Below, one piece after another: positions 44,961 to 57,436 of a stretch of DNA of 64,000 nucleotides. The position numbers and the translations under genes are program-made. The notes beneath the pieces are model-generated. The model saw only the letters and a list, made by a program, of their open reading frames with translations. It was not told the DNA's origin and ran no database searches. This DNA comes from Pseudogymnoascus destructans (Eukaryota > Ascomycota > Leotiomycetes > Thelebolales > Thelebolaceae). The stretch lies in the NCBI RefSeq assembly GCF_001641265.1, contig NW_020167559.1, positions 1 to 64,000 of the forward strand, given 5' to 3'. The number at the start of each line of letters is the position of its first letter. The stretch's first letter is position 1.

Positions 44961-47900
44961 TTACCGTCTATTAAAATTCAGATATCTCGACTACAATCAC
45001 CATATGTTAGCAACTCCTCTATAGCACATAACAGAAATCGGCTAGGAAGGGAAAAACTCACAGCAACCAGCAAAATTGCAATATTACTCGCGATAAACGC
45101 CGCAAAAATGCCCAAATCCCTCCAGCGATTCGACCAATGCATCTCCATCCCCTGCAGGAACTGGTCTCCATTCTTGAACGCACAGAACTCGCAGTTGCTC
45201 CCCGACTCGTCGACGAGGTAACCCGCGCCGCCCGCCTTGAAGAAGTTAGCCATGTACTCGCCGCACGTCTGCCCGATGGGGGCGATGAAGCGGTTCAGTT
45301 CCCGAGCGGCGCAGACGACTTCCCGGCCCGTGAGCTCGGTGGCGGCCATGCCGCCGATGAGGCGGCTGAAGGGGTCCAGTTCGTAGAGCCAGGCGCGCCA
45401 GAAAGCGGGCATGGCGGCGGGTGGGAGAGTAACACCGCAGAAGAGTGCGAAGGTGATGATGACGAAGGGGTTGAGGAGGGCGGCGATGTAGGGGGAGGGT
45501 GTGAGGGCTGCGATCATCTGGCCGAGGGTTACGGAGAAGAGCTCCGTGATGAGGGTAATGAGGAATTGGTATCCTGCGCGGGCGGGCTCGGAGGAGAAGC
45601 CCGGCATGTAGTATAGCGGGAGGAAGAAGGCGACGGCGCAGAGAATGGAGTAAGGCATCTCGGCCACGATGAGGGAGGTGGCAAAGGCAAACTGCGAGTA
45701 CATCTTTGAGCTAGACTCGCGGTAGAAGATTGTGCGCGAGATGGCGTACTTGGGCTCAACCTGCGAGAGCACGATAGCGGGGAGCACGGTAACCTGGAAC
45801 ATGACGAAGACATGATACTGGAGCGACGCGCGCGACGAGTTGAGGTTGAGGTAGGTCAGCCCTGTAACGAGGCCAATGACGACGTGGTTGAACAGGCGCG
45901 TGAAGCCGTAGTTTGGCGACCGCCAGAACGAGAGATTCGTGCGAGCCTGGACGATCCGCAGCTGGTGCATCAGAGGCGTCGCGAACTCGCGCGCGTCGGC
46001 GGTTTCGGTCGCAGCACCCACCTCGGCCATCCGCTTCGCTTTCATGCTGGTGATCTGCGCCTTGACGGTTGCGAGTTCGGGGCTCTTGGCCCAGAGGTCC
46101 GCCCAGTCATGATCACCAACACGCGCGGCCTGGCCGGCGCCGATGGCATCAAGCATGGTCTCTGCGGGGTTGGCATTGCCAGGGAAATCGGCGCCGTGTC
46201 TGTGGAAGTAATCAAGAAGAGTTGTGGCCTCCGACCCGATGTCGCCGAAGTAGACACAGCGTCCACCGCGCTGGAGGAGAAGAAGACGGTCGAAGTTCTC
46301 GAAGAGAGCAGCGTTTGGCTGATGGATAGTACAGAGGATAGCTTGGCCGGCAGCCGCGAGCTTCTTCAGGAAACGAACGATATTGAACGCAGATTGAGAG
46401 TCGAGGCCTGAAGTCGGCTCGTCGAGGAAGAGTAGCAACTCCGGCTTGGCAGCAAGTTCAACACCAATCGTAACGCGCTTGCGCTGCTCAACAGCGAGCC
46501 CGCTCTCGGGGTGTCCAATAATCGCATCGGCCATATCCTCCATCTCAAGGAGTGACAGGATCTCCTCGACATAAGCATACTTCTCGGACTGCGGGACATC
46601 AATGGGCTGACGGAGATCAGCCGAGAAGCGCAGGGCCTCACGAACAGTCTGTGTCGGCTCATGCACATCCAGCTGCTCCGCATACGAAGTTCCGCGCTGG
46701 AATGCAGTGCCAGGTTTCAGACCATCGACCAGAACGTCACCGGAGATGACGCCGATGTTCTTGCGCGATGCGAGCACATCGAGAAGAGTGGTCTTGCCCG
46801 CGCCTGACGCACCCATCAGGGCTGTCAACTCTCCAGGTTTCACGTACCCGTAGATGTTGTTCAGGAGGCGCAGTTGCCCGGAAGGAGTCGGCACATCGTA
46901 GTTGAGCCCCTCCCAGGTCAGGACGGCCTTGGATTCGATCTTGAGGTCAGAACTTGTTCCCTCGACTTTTCCGGTGCGTCGCGCCTCGCGGGTGGCGATG
47001 AGAGACGCGTTTAGCTCGTCGGTCTCTTTGGTTGGGTGGGCGAAGGTCTTCGCTGCGTTTCCGCCAGCGCCGAAGTTCAGCAGCTCGCCCGTGAGGATGT
47101 TGACGGTTAGGAAGAAGGCGCTTAGAACGACGAGTATTCCGAAGTTTCTCCAAAGGTCGCTCGGGCTATACGCAAACGATGTCTGGATGTAGTCCTTGCC
47201 AGAGACGATCGGGTTCCCAGGGATACTGCCGGCGAGCGTGCAGACTTGGTGGCTTATGTTTCCATAACCCGGGCCGTGGGGAATCAAGGACTGGCCTGTG
47301 CAGGTCAAGTCTATGCGACTAAATTCATTGGCCATGAGAGATGAAAAGCCGAGACCGAATGGGTTAATCCAGAATATCCAACGCAGCCATACCTTCTGGG
47401 ACTCGTACTGAATCAAATACCCCGTGGTAAGGACAAAGAACGTGATCGTGATGACGGCGAATTTGATAGCATAATCGAAATCAGGGCAGCTATCCACAAA
47501 GTCAGCAAAGAAGAAAAGCACTGATCCAAATCCAAATCTACATACCAGCATCCAATGACTCTGAAAAACAGCGTCATCGTCAAGTACCCTAGCACAATAA
47601 CAATATAAAACGTGAAGAATGCGCCTGCATCCCGCGCCAGGTTACACAGGAAGTAAACTATCAGCGAGAACAAAAAGATCTGCATCGCTGCAAACGATAG
47701 ATCGACCGCGATCTGGGCTACCCACAGGACGCTTGGCCGATGAAACGTATACGCGCGATGTTTATTGACAATCGGCCTACCCAGCATAGTGCTCGCCAGT
47801 TCGCCGAAAGCCTGAAAGCAATTGAACAAGAAACTAATAAACAAAACTCCGCCCCTCGTGAAGGCGCCAGCGCTTGTCTGCGGGATGTTGTGCCAGGTGG

Positions 47901-49485
47901 TACCGACAACGATGGCGATGATGAGGGATGTGCCCCAGGACACACACAGTTGGAACTTGTCCTGCCACTTGATGAGGAACTGGCGGCGCATGAGAGCCCA
48001 GACCTGCATGTAGAAGGGGACGGAGTAGACGGAGTGAGCGGTGCCGCGACCGCGTTTGCTCTCGGTAACGGCGACGCGGAAGTCCTCGTGGCTCTGACGG
48101 TTGGGCTCGAGAGAGGTCTTGTAGGCGTCCATGGAGCTCATGAGAGACTCAGAGAAGCTGGAATCGGTGAAGGCCTGAGCAAGGGTGTCGGGGGTGTGCG
48201 GCTCGTAACCATCGACGTATTCGCGTTCGAACTCGTCGGTGCATCCAGTGAGGAAGTCGGGGGTAGTCTGACGTGGCTTCTCCTTGAAGCCGAGCGACTC
48301 GAAGTATCCACGCGCCTGGTAGGCCGGGCCGAAGAACGCCTGTTTACCGCTGTCGATGACGAGCACCTTGTCGAACTGTTTGTAGATGTTCTCACTGGCC
48401 TGGTAGAGCGAGACGAACGTCGTAGCCTGGTAAATGTTGGTCATGATACGCAGGGACTTTGCATAGTCCAGGGCAGTCGACGCATCGAGCCCTCGCGTCG
48501 AGTTATCCCACGCGCAGACTGTCGCGCCTGTCACCATCATCTCAGCGATGGAGACGCGCTTGCGCTCTCCCCCCGAGATACCGCGGACGAACGCTGACCC
48601 GACGACGGTGTTCGCTGTGTGCTCGATGTTAAACATCTTCAGCAGCGTCTGGATGACGCGCTCCTTGAAGTTCCCTTTTGACATCCCTTCAGGTCGCTTT
48701 CCGGGGATCTTCGTGTCCAGCGCAAAGGCCAGCGTCTGGGCCACGGTTAGGGTGGGGTGGTGCACGTCGTCCTCTTGGTTGTACACAGCCTCCCCACGGT
48801 ACTGCTTCGCAAATGTCTGCGCATCGAAAGGTCCGTAAAACACATCCCCCTCGACGCCCGTATATCCAAACCGCTGATTCGCAATGACCTTCAAGAAAGT
48901 GGTACACCCGCTGCCCGGTCTTCCAAGCACGAGGACCATCTCTCCCGGCTTCACCAACCCCCTAAATCCCTTCAGGATGTCGACCTCGCGCCCTTTCTTC
49001 CCCAGACCAAGGATCTGCTTCCCCGTGGCCCAGACATTAAAGAAGTCCGTAAACGCATCCGGGAACGTCTTGATGAAATTCGCAACCCCACCATGGCCCC
49101 TCACGGTCAGACCGTCCCATAGAACCCCAATCTTCTTGGCACGGATCCCGGCCACCTCGTCCGCCTCTCTGTTTCCCCTGAGCGTGCCCTCGAGATCAAA
49201 GGGTTCGCTAACCGTGCTTGTCGAGCTGACCTTCTCGACGTCCTTTTCGCCGTTGGCGCCAGCCTCGGATTTGCGCGTGGCCACGCAGGAGATGTTCGTC
49301 AGCTCCTTCTCCAGGGAGGCGAACTCGGCTTCAGCACCGGCGACGGAGACGCCGCTGGTGGGCTGGACGAAGCCATTCGGGTTGCTGCTGCGGGCGGCCT
49401 CACGCTGCTTCTCGGGGTCGGTTGCCGTTTCGAAGGAGGAGCGGGAGGGCGCCGAGGAGACGGGGGGGATGGCGGTGTCAGCCAT
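44961..49485 (-). CDS. Full-size PDR/ABCG-type ABC transporter
   Basis: Exons 47546-49485, 45062-47489 and 44961-44990 join to 4398 nt (1465 aa), exactly in frame. Intron 1 is 56 bp (GTATGT, TGCTGAC, GATAG). Intron 2 has GTGAGT, TTGCTAAC and TTGTAG, giving a 10-codon last exon ending SRYLNFNRR. Topology is (NBD-TMD)x2. NBD1 has the fungal PDR-type Walker A GRPGSGCTT (about residues 188-196) with Cys for Lys, signature SGGERKRVSIAEM and degenerate Walker B CAWDNSTRGLD. NBD2 has canonical GASGAGKTT and LLLFLDEPTSGLD but the altered signature VEQRKRVTIG. That asymmetry is normal for PDR pumps. TMD1 contains VVGTTWHNIPQTSAGAFTRG, and the spacer holds LMANEFSRIDLTC. PDR proteins export hydrophobic compounds at the plasma membrane. 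It sits inside the GlcNAc cluster, where other fungi have an MFS sugar permease. Export substrate unknown; a sugar-uptake role would be unusual. Confidence 0.95.
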
Positions 49486-50932
49486 TGCGGGAGAGCCCGA
49501 TGATTGGTTGAGGGTGAGTGTTGTTCACTAAGGGCGGTAGGTAGGTTGTAAGGCGGGTGGTATGGAGAGTATGATATCGTGAGACCAGTATGTGGTGGTG
49601 TGAGGGCGAGGCTGAGCCCGGATGAGGTGCCAAACGAAGGAGACGGGGGGAGAAAAGGAGGGGGGGGGGAGGGGAGTGGGGAGAGAAAGAGAGCAAAGAG
49701 GTGAAGAGAGGAGAGAGGGGGGAGTAGAGGAGATAGGGTAAAAAAAGAAAGGCAAGCAACCTATACGACGACTGGGAATATGCTAAGGGCTATGTAAATG
49801 GTGGGGATCCTGACAGGACCCTTATAAATCAACTTTTTTCCATTTTACCCCAATTTCATGGCGTCCCGATGCCAGGAACGCGCTGGACAAGGGAGCCAGT
49901 GGGAAAGGTTAGCAGCGGAGGGAGTAGAGTATAAATTGAAGGAGCACAAGTGCCAAAATACGTTCGATATCTCGATATTTACGCTATCTCGATGGTATTT
50001 ACGGGACTATGACTGTAGTAGAGGTTAGTTAGTGTTTTTGCATAAGTAAAGGCCCAAGGCCGAAGCCAAACACGCCGAAGCCACCACATTCCCGCATTTT
50101 TCACAGGCTTCGGGCGCTACATAGGGTTTAGTGGCGTTGGTACTCGAGTAGGGTCGGATTGTCGATGATGTTAAGGCACTAAGGCACTAAGGCACGAATA
50201 GCGAACAGGCATAACCACGGCCTTGTGAGGCAAGAGCCATGTTTTGGTTGGCATGCACGGTGAGCATGGTGAGTCAAGCGGCGTGGTCTACGTTGTGATT
50301 AGTATGAGATGATCTGGAAGGGCGGTGTGTGTGATGGGGATATGCTGTACGTACTTACTCGTACAGCCATCACGGTGAAGGGCTGGAGGTTGTAGCCGAG
50401 AGGGCGGTATAACATGGGGTGGTATGTTGGATAGGTGTCGTTGTTGAGAGGACGAAGGTTGAATTTGAGGTTGAAGATGCTGCAGGAAGGGATAGGGGGG
50501 GGAGATTATAGCACAGCAGTAAGACGTGACTCCCACAATGTTATACCGACGACTGACTCCATTATTCTGACCCTCTTCCCAAGCAACTCTAACCAAAAAA
50601 TACCTCACCTCCCGCCCAAACCACCACCAATCCCAAAGTACCTTTCAACTAACCCTCCCCTCCGAGACGACTACACGTCTTCTGCAGACATTGCTTCATT
50701 CCACAGCATATACGGCCTTTCCATATTATCGCGGTGTTGCATGGCAGAGGGAAGGGTGGGGTATTAACAGGTAAGTTATAATATCTACAGAAAATGTCCG
50801 TCCAGCCGCGCATCACGCTTTCATCTGCCCCTTTCCGTTTGTCCATTCAATTTCACTCCGTTCATCCCTCTCTCCCTCTCTCACTTTCTCCTTTCATCCA
50901 TCCAACCCCCCCCTCCCTTTCCCTCCCACCCA
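49486..50932. other. Intergenic between the ABC transporter and deaminase genes
   Basis: Contains the ABC transporter promoter with a strong purine tract (49636-49725), the second copy of the dispersed repeat (49954-50025) and triple GGCACTAA (50174-50193). No gene motif seen. Confidence 0.5.
49954..50025 (+). repeat. Dispersed repeat, copy 2
   Basis: Matches 24901-24979: CAAAATACGTTCGATATCTC, then CTATCTCGATGGTATTTACG and GACTATGACTGTAG. It has an extra GATATTTACG between blocks and lacks about 20 bp present in copy 1. Confidence 0.75.
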
Positions 50933-52247
50933 CTACGCCTCAATCCTCGACGCCATACTGTCCACCTCCAAGTCCCCCTTCAGCTCCACATCCCCCGCAC
51001 TCTCAATCCTCGACGCCATACTATCCGGCACCAACTCCGGCGTAGCGCTCCTGACAGGATAATCCGTCGCCGGCGCACTAAGCAACATGCTCGTCGTCGG
51101 CTGCGGCGCCAAGATGGTGGGCGCGAGTTTGGTGGGGACAGTGCCGTTGGTGGTGATCCCGTTGGCGCCGTTGACGTAGTGGGCGTCGATGGCGGGGGGC
51201 CGGGGGCCGGTGCGCGCGGCGGAGGGGAGGATCTGCTCGAAGCCCTGGGAGGCGGCGACGGCTTCGATGGATTTGAAGTACTGCGGGTTGGATTATTAGC
51301 GGGTTGCTCCCAGAAGGGGCGGGGCGGGGCGGAGGGAACTCACCTTCACAGTCTTAACCTGCAACTCCAACGTCGCGTCCTCGTCAACCACAATCATCGG
51401 GTGCGGGTGCAACTGCAGACTCGACAGCGTCCACATATGATTCACACCCCCCTCAATACACCTCTGCAGCGCCAACGCCTTGTGCGCCCCAGTGATAACA
51501 ATCACCACCTCCCTCGCCTCCAACACGGTCTGCACCCCCACCGTCAGTGCCATCTTCGGCACCTTCTCCACGTCCCCTCCGAAGAACCGCGCATTCGCGA
51601 GGATGGTATCATACGCGAGCGTCTTGACGCGCGTGCGACTCGCGAGGGAGGATCCGGGCTCGTTGAAGGCGATGTGTCCATCTGGACCGATGCCGCCGAG
51701 GAAGAGGTCTATTCCGCCGACAGAGCGGATGGCGGCCTCGTAGGCGAGGCACTCGGCTTCGAGGTTGGGGGCGGTGCCGGAGAGCATGTGGATGTTTTGC
51801 GGGGGGATGTTGACGTGGGCGAAGAGGTGGGTGTACATGAAAGTGTGGTAGGAGGAAGGGTGGTTCTGGGGGATGCCGATGTATTCGTCCATGTTGAAGG
51901 TGACGACATTCTCGAAGGAGATGCGGCCCGCTTTGTAGGCGGCGACGAGGAGGCGGTAGATGACGACTGGGCTGGAGCCGGTGGGGAGACCGAGGACGAA
52001 GGGGTGCGCGGGCGTGGGGTTGAAGTGTTTGATTCTGTCTGTGGGGTGTGTGTTAGTTGGGTTGAACCGTGGGAGGGTGGGATTTGAGTGGGAGGGACGT
52101 GAGAGTTGGGGGATGTGAGTTGGGTGCGAGAGTGAAGTGGCGGGAGGAAGTGAGGTGTGAAGTGAGAATGGAGCGAGGCATACTAATGGTATAGTTGACG
52201 ATATACTCGGACGCCGAGTCTGAATTCTCGCGGATGATGAGACGCAT
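50933..52247 (-). CDS. dam1: Glucosamine-6-phosphate deaminase/isomerase
   Basis: Exons 52184-52247, 51344-52038 and 50933-51280 join to 1107 nt (368 aa). Intron 1 is 145 bp, intron 2 is 63 bp, both GT/AG. The enzyme converts GlcN-6-P to fructose-6-P and ammonia. NagB landmarks are MRLIIRENSDSASEYIVNYT at the start, HPFVLGLPTGSSPVVIYRLL (phosphate loop), VVTFNMDEYIGI, IDLFLGGIGPDGHIAFNEPG, and MALTVGVQTVLEAREVVIVI. The core ends near residue 260. A roughly 100-residue low-complexity tail follows, usual for fungal versions, and ends with a duplicated DSMASRIE motif. Part of the GlcNAc cluster, next to the ABC transporter and divergent from the kinase gene. Looks intact. Confidence 0.95.
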
Positions 52248-53284
52248 GGCTGCGGTTGTGTTGTGTGAAGGTGTAGATAAGAGGATGGTGGATTGATGGA
52301 TGGATGAACGACGCAACAGCAGTTTATCTTCGTAGAGCCAGCTCGAGGTAGACAAAATAGATCTTAGACAAGCTCAGCAGGTAGGTCGGTAGGTTGGTAG
52401 GTAGGTGGTATATTAACCAAGACAACATCCCCTCTTCTCACGATATTACTTCATATAACAAAACACCAAGCCACTATGTATGAAAGTATAGGATCGGGTG
52501 TATGAAAGAAAAGAAAATACCTATCCAACCCTCCCCCTGGCGGGGACCCTGATGGCATATCTACCTCCAGTCCCCGCCCTCCCCGCCGGCTCGTGGACAG
52601 GTCTGTGAAGAGTACAGTACTGACCACGACCCCCCACCGACCGAAGCGGCGTCGATGGTGGTGACGATGGTGGTGGGTTGGTCATCCCCGAAGCCTACGT
52701 AGGTGGGGAAGAAGAAACGTGGGAATTGGAGAACCCCATCCATGCCGACGCGGGGCAACAGTGACGTTCCATACCCCACCTGGGAGGGAGGAGGGAGGAG
52801 GGAGGAGGGAGGGGGTGATATCCCCCCCCATCCCCTCCCGCCCCTCCCCGCTCCCTGCCTTTGGGAGTTGACGTTGTATGGTCGGCTTGGTGGTCGGCGT
52901 CACCCGTCAGTCACGTCCTTTCTGCCTTCTTTGAGACTTGGCAGGCAGGGTAAGGCAGGTCGTCGGGCCGGATGCGGCAATGTTTGGGAGATGTTGCCAC
53001 AGTTCTGTTGCCGCTGCAGCCGCTGCAGCCGCTGTCACTGCCAATCGAGGAATTGGCATCAACCTCTTTCCATTTGAAGCGTTGGATTGTAGATTGTGGA
53101 TGTGGTTGTGGTTGTGGTGGTGGATATGGTGGTGGTGGTGGTTGTGTGGTGGTGGATTGTGGTTGTGGATTGTGGTGGTACTGATCTCTGAGTACTGTAG
53201 CATCGTTAGTTACTCCAATACCGGCGCTGGTGTTCCACCCGCAGGAGGCCGAGTAACTTGGTGGAGTTGTACTAACTTAGTTGA
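52248..53284. other. Promoter-side region of the deaminase and satellite-rich spacer
   Basis: Includes a short GGGAGGA array (52789-52812) and GGTGGTTGTG-type repeats (53100-53180). Open frames rich in Val/Gly or His/Asn are repeat artefacts. Confidence 0.5.
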
Positions 53285-53695
53285 GGTAGTGGTAGTGGTA
53301 GTTGTTGTTGTTGTAGTTGTAGTGGTAGTGGTAGTTGTTGTGGTAGTTGTTGAGGTAGTGGTAGTGGTAGTGGTAGTGGTACTCGAGTAGTGTGTTGTAG
53401 TTGTAGTGGTAGTGGTAGTGGTAGTGGTAGTGGTAGTGGTAGTGGTAGTGGTAGTGGTAGTGGTAGTGGTAGTGGTAGTGGTAGTGGTAGTGGTAGTGGT
53501 AGTGGTAGTGGTAGTGGTAGTGGTAGTGGTAGTGGTAGTGGTAGTGGTAGTGGTAGTGGTAGTGGTAGTGGTAGTGGTAGTGGAAGTGAGTGGAAGTGGT
53601 AGTTGTTAGTTGTGGTAGTGGTAGTGGTAGTGGTAGTGGTAGTGGAAGTGAGTGGAAGTGGTAGTTGTTAGTTGTGGTAGTGGAAGTGGAGTAGC
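53285..53695. repeat. GTAGTG hexanucleotide satellite
   Basis: About 30 perfect GTAGTG units (53403-53583), flanked by imperfect GTAGTG/GTTGTT/GAAGTG units on both sides. All frames free of stops encode Val-Val, Ser-Gly or similar repeats and are not genes. It lies between the deaminase and kinase genes, about 0.9 kb before the kinase start. Confidence 0.95.
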
Positions 53696-54621
53696 GTGGT
53701 TAGAGAAGTACTTTAATTATATAGTAATATACTATAGCACCCAAAGTACTTTGTTAGACAGGTTACCTTTGCTAGATAGAGTAGTACCCTGCTAGATAGA
53801 GTTGGACGGGGATGAGATGGAACGTTGCAGGTTACCACTCCTACGCCCGTTTAGCTCCTACTACCCCCGTTCAGTACCAGAGCCGCCGACGACAATCGCT
53901 GCTAATCTGCTTGCCGAGTACCGCCGACACTACGACCACTAGCTGCCCCATCCACGCCTACACTCTACTACTCAAATTCCAACTCTCGTCTCTCTTGTCT
54001 GTCTCGTCTGTCTCTGGCCTGCCCTGCTTCCTCTTTCCCCTTTAATCTGGCCTGCCCTGGTATACTACCACTACCTCCTCTCTGCTACCTCCTACCCCAC
54101 CCTATACTACCGCTCGTTCCTTCTGTCCCATCAGCTCTCTCTTACCCCCCCCCCCCAACCCCCTCCCCCCTCCCCCCGCGCTTCCTTCCCCATCCCAGTC
54201 TCATCTCCCCTGAGAGACAACCAGAGGATGTGGAGGCAGGCTGCTTTCGTCGTCGTGTAGCCTCAACCTCATCCGCTCCTTCCCACATCCACATCCACCC
54301 AACCCTCCTACAACCTCGTGCTTTTTTTCCCCTACTCGCACAAACGCGCGCGCGCTACCATCACCCCACAATCTACTACATACGCACACACGGGCCCATC
54401 TGCTACGGACCATCGCCGAACCCGATCCACCGCGCCCCAGCAAACATACGAGACAACCTCCCTCCGACCTACCTCGAACCCTTCTCGGCCTCTACAACCC
54501 CACCTCACCTCACCCTACCTCACCACCGTCATCGCCCCCTTCAGCCGCGCCACCCTCCTATCCCACGTTCCAGCCACCACCGCCGTGCGCGCGTGCCTCA
54601 CCCTTATATACCTATGCCTCC
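53696..54621. other. Upstream region of the hexokinase-like gene
   Basis: Pyrimidine-rich after 53990, with a C9-type run near 54148. Probably promoter and 5' leader. An overlapping frame (54318-54914) is an alternative-frame shadow without motifs. Confidence 0.4.
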
Positions 54622-56368
54622 ATGACCTCCGTCCCCCCCCCACCGACCACCCCATCCCTCGCCCACCGCATCCGCACCGCAATAATGACCCTACACACCA
54701 CGCTCCTGTCGGCCCTGCGCGCGCTCCTGCGCCGCACGAAGCGCATGCACGCCCTCCTCGCCACCTTCCTGCGCACCCTGCGCCCCGCGCTCTCCCCCTC
54801 CCCCACCGCCCTCTACGCCGCCGAGATCGAGTCCCTCTTCGCGGCCCTCGACGCGCCGGGCCTGCGCCGCCTCGCCGATGGGCTGCAGGCGGAGTACGCG
54901 CTCGCGCTGTGTGAGAACCCGGCGTGTATGCTGCCCAGCTACAGCCATGTGTTGCCGTCTGGCGCAGAGACGGGGCGCTATGTCGCGCTTGATGTTGGGG
55001 GCTCGACGTTCCGCGTTGCGGTGCTGGAGCTGTTTGGGCGCGGGATCGAGGGGGAGGAGAGTGTTGCGCGTGGGGCGAGGACGTTCAGGATTGATGATCT
55101 GGTGAAGCAGCGTGTTGGGATTGCGTTTTTTGAGTGGTTGGCTGAGAGGATTGAGGAGACGCTTAGGGAGGTACTGGGGGAGACGAAGGAGGGCGAGGAG
55201 GTGGCGAAGATGGATATGGGACTGTCGTGGAGCTTTCCAATTGAGCACACCTCGTTGCGCAGTGGAAAGATCCATGGGATGGGCAAGGGGTTTAGAGCGA
55301 TGGAGGGGCTTCTAGGGGCGGACCTGGCAGATGTTTTACAGGGCGCTTGTGACCGGCGGGTATGTCTCTCCTCCGCTGTCCTATATATCTATACGTGTAC
55401 ACAACTAACACCCCCCAGCATCTCCCAGTAACCCTCACCGCAACCATCAACGACGCCGCCTCCACCCTCCTCTCGCGCGCCTACAGCACGCCACACACGC
55501 ACTACGGCCTCATCCTCGGCACCGGCGTCAACATCGCCGTGCACCTCCCCACCTCCCTCGTAGCCGGGAAACTCGCCCTGCGCAACCACAGCGCCGCATC
55601 CCCTCCCACCTCACCTCCGTCGCTGTCCACATCGCCGGGTTCGTCCGTCAGCACGGGCTCTGCCCTCCCCCCGCATGATCATGTGATCGTCAATACGGAA
55701 ATCAGCATGTTCGGCGCGGGCGTCCTGCCAGTAACCCGCTTCGACACTGCCCTCGAAGCCGCGCACGCGCTGCCGGGCTTCCAGCCCCTCGAGATGCTAG
55801 TCTCAGGCCGCTACCTGGGTGAAGTCGCACGCCTGGTCATCGTCGAAGGAGTCGAGCGGGGTGCTCTGTTCGAGGAGGCAAAGGCGCTGCCGAGGGGGTG
55901 GGAGAGGGGATACGGTCTCGACTCCGAGGTATTGGCCAAGCTGCAGGTTGGGGAGTGGAAGAGCCTCGGTCTCGGGATTGGGGAGGGTGATGGGGAGGCG
56001 CTGCGGCGGATTGCTGGTGCTGTTTCAGCAAGGGCGGCGAGGGTGGTGGCTGCGTCGATTTACGCGTTACGGGGTGTGAGGGACGGCGCCGCTGCTACGG
56101 CTGCAGCGGTGCCGACGAAGGCGGAGCTTATTGAGGGGACGGTCACGGCGGCGCCGGCGGCTGCTGTGAAGGAGGATACGGTGGTTGCGTGCGCGGGGGC
56201 GGTGATTCAGTTTTACCCTGGCTTTCGCGGGGGGCGCAGGAGGCGCTGGATGAGTTGTGTGGAGAGGGGGGGCAGGGGAGGATAGAGCTTTGTCTTGCGG
56301 AGGAAAGCTCGTTGCTTGGGGCTGCTGTTGGGGCGGCGGTTGTTGCTGGTGGGGGGGAGGGGAGGTGA
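54622..56368 (+). CDS. hxk3: Hexokinase-family N-acetylglucosamine kinase, apparent 3' frameshift
   Basis: Exons 54622-55359 and 55419 onward. The 59-bp intron has GTATGT, ACTAAC and CCCCCCAG. The N-terminal hexokinase lobe has the phosphate-binding ALDVGGSTFRVAVLEL (about residues 122-137; glucose enzymes read LDLGGTNFR), MGLSWSFPIEHTSLRSGKIH and KGF. Exon 2 has THYGLILGTGVNIAVHLPTS, VNTEISMFGAGVLPVTRFDT, LEMLVSGRYLGEVARLVIVE, and VVACAGAVIQFYPGF. The conserved end (ALDELC, IELCLAEESSLLGAAVGAAV) then continues in another frame after a G6 run near 56230, with stop at 56368. As written, the frame stops at 56285. One extra G would restore it, so either a sequencing indel or a recent mutation. 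Altered sugar-site residues and the cluster context support GlcNAc kinase over glucose kinase. It completes the GlcNAc pathway. Confidence 0.87.
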
Positions 56369-57436
56369 TGAGATGGGGGGTGTAAAGAGTGGATGGTTTG
56401 ATTTGGGGGGGGGGGGGTAATGAATGGGGGGAGGGGGAGAGGGAGTGTAGACTTGTGGGTGGTTTGTAGATACGCGTAACACATCATATGGCGGGGATAG
56501 AATGCATTGCATGGATTTTTATTTGATTATTTGGTTATTAAGTTGGGTGTCGACTTGTTGAGGTCCGTGTAGGGGGTGGTGAGTGCCTGATTTGTGATGT
56601 GTCTGTGGTGCTTCATGGCGATGGTGTATGGTTTGGTGTCTTCTGCTTGTTTCGTGACGGTGCGATATCTGATGCCGTGGCATGGCATCGTGTGAATCTG
56701 ACTATTTGGGCTCGAAACCCATCAGTTCTGCGAACAGATCCAAAAAGTGGCTTGAAACTTCTCTGTAGATCGACTACCTTGCAGCAACTGTTTGGGAACA
56801 TAGCCACCAGCATCACTGGATTATATAACCCGGAATCCACTGGGCTGGCCGCCTGCCCAGCTCCTCATAACTAGACGTACTTCGTAAATATCACGTCCCA
56901 TGTCGACACCACCGACAGGTTACCTGCCCTTAATTCCCAGGACATTGCAATTGAAATTTTATACTGTGTGGCAAAGTTGTATGGTGACAAAACATCTCTT
57001 TAGCGAGTATTTCTAAAGTCACATCTCTACAGCTCCATCGCATATGACCCCTTTGTTGGGAGATCGTCTGTCTCAAGAAAGAACCGGCCTTCCTACGAAG
57101 ATTAATACAATTCATCCCTGTCCTCTTAAAAACCTGTCAGGCTTATATCGGGATGGGGTAGGCCAGCTGAAGCTCGCTATACTCTATCGACCCTTGATAA
57201 TATCAAACAGTATTGATATGAAAGTCTTATATAAGCCAAGGATCAGTAGGAGCGAAGCGAATCTCAAGAGCCGGTCACCATGAGCCTAACCCTAAGCAAC
57301 TCCAGCACCTGACTATTATAGCTAGATTCGGATTAGGCCCATCTACTTCTTTGGCATTAGGTATGCACCAAAGCAATGGCTTGCATCTCCTCATAGTTGG
57401 GCGTCTTACGGACCCTAGTGGTTACGAGGGCTTCTC
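56369..57436. other. Intergenic, no supported gene
   Basis: Several short frames without motifs. The poly-G run at about 56405-56417 lies just 3' of the kinase gene. Marks the edge between the gene cluster and the distal repeat island. Confidence 0.45.

Noticed and set aside
45137..49531. Long frames antisense to the ABC transporter (for example 45812-46411 and 47740-48597)
   Set aside because: Shadows of a GC-biased coding strand; the minus-strand transporter explains the region fully, with motifs and splice sites.
52938..53609. Poly-Val and Ser-Gly open frames
   Set aside because: Products of the GTAGTG satellite and neighbouring GGTGGT repeats.
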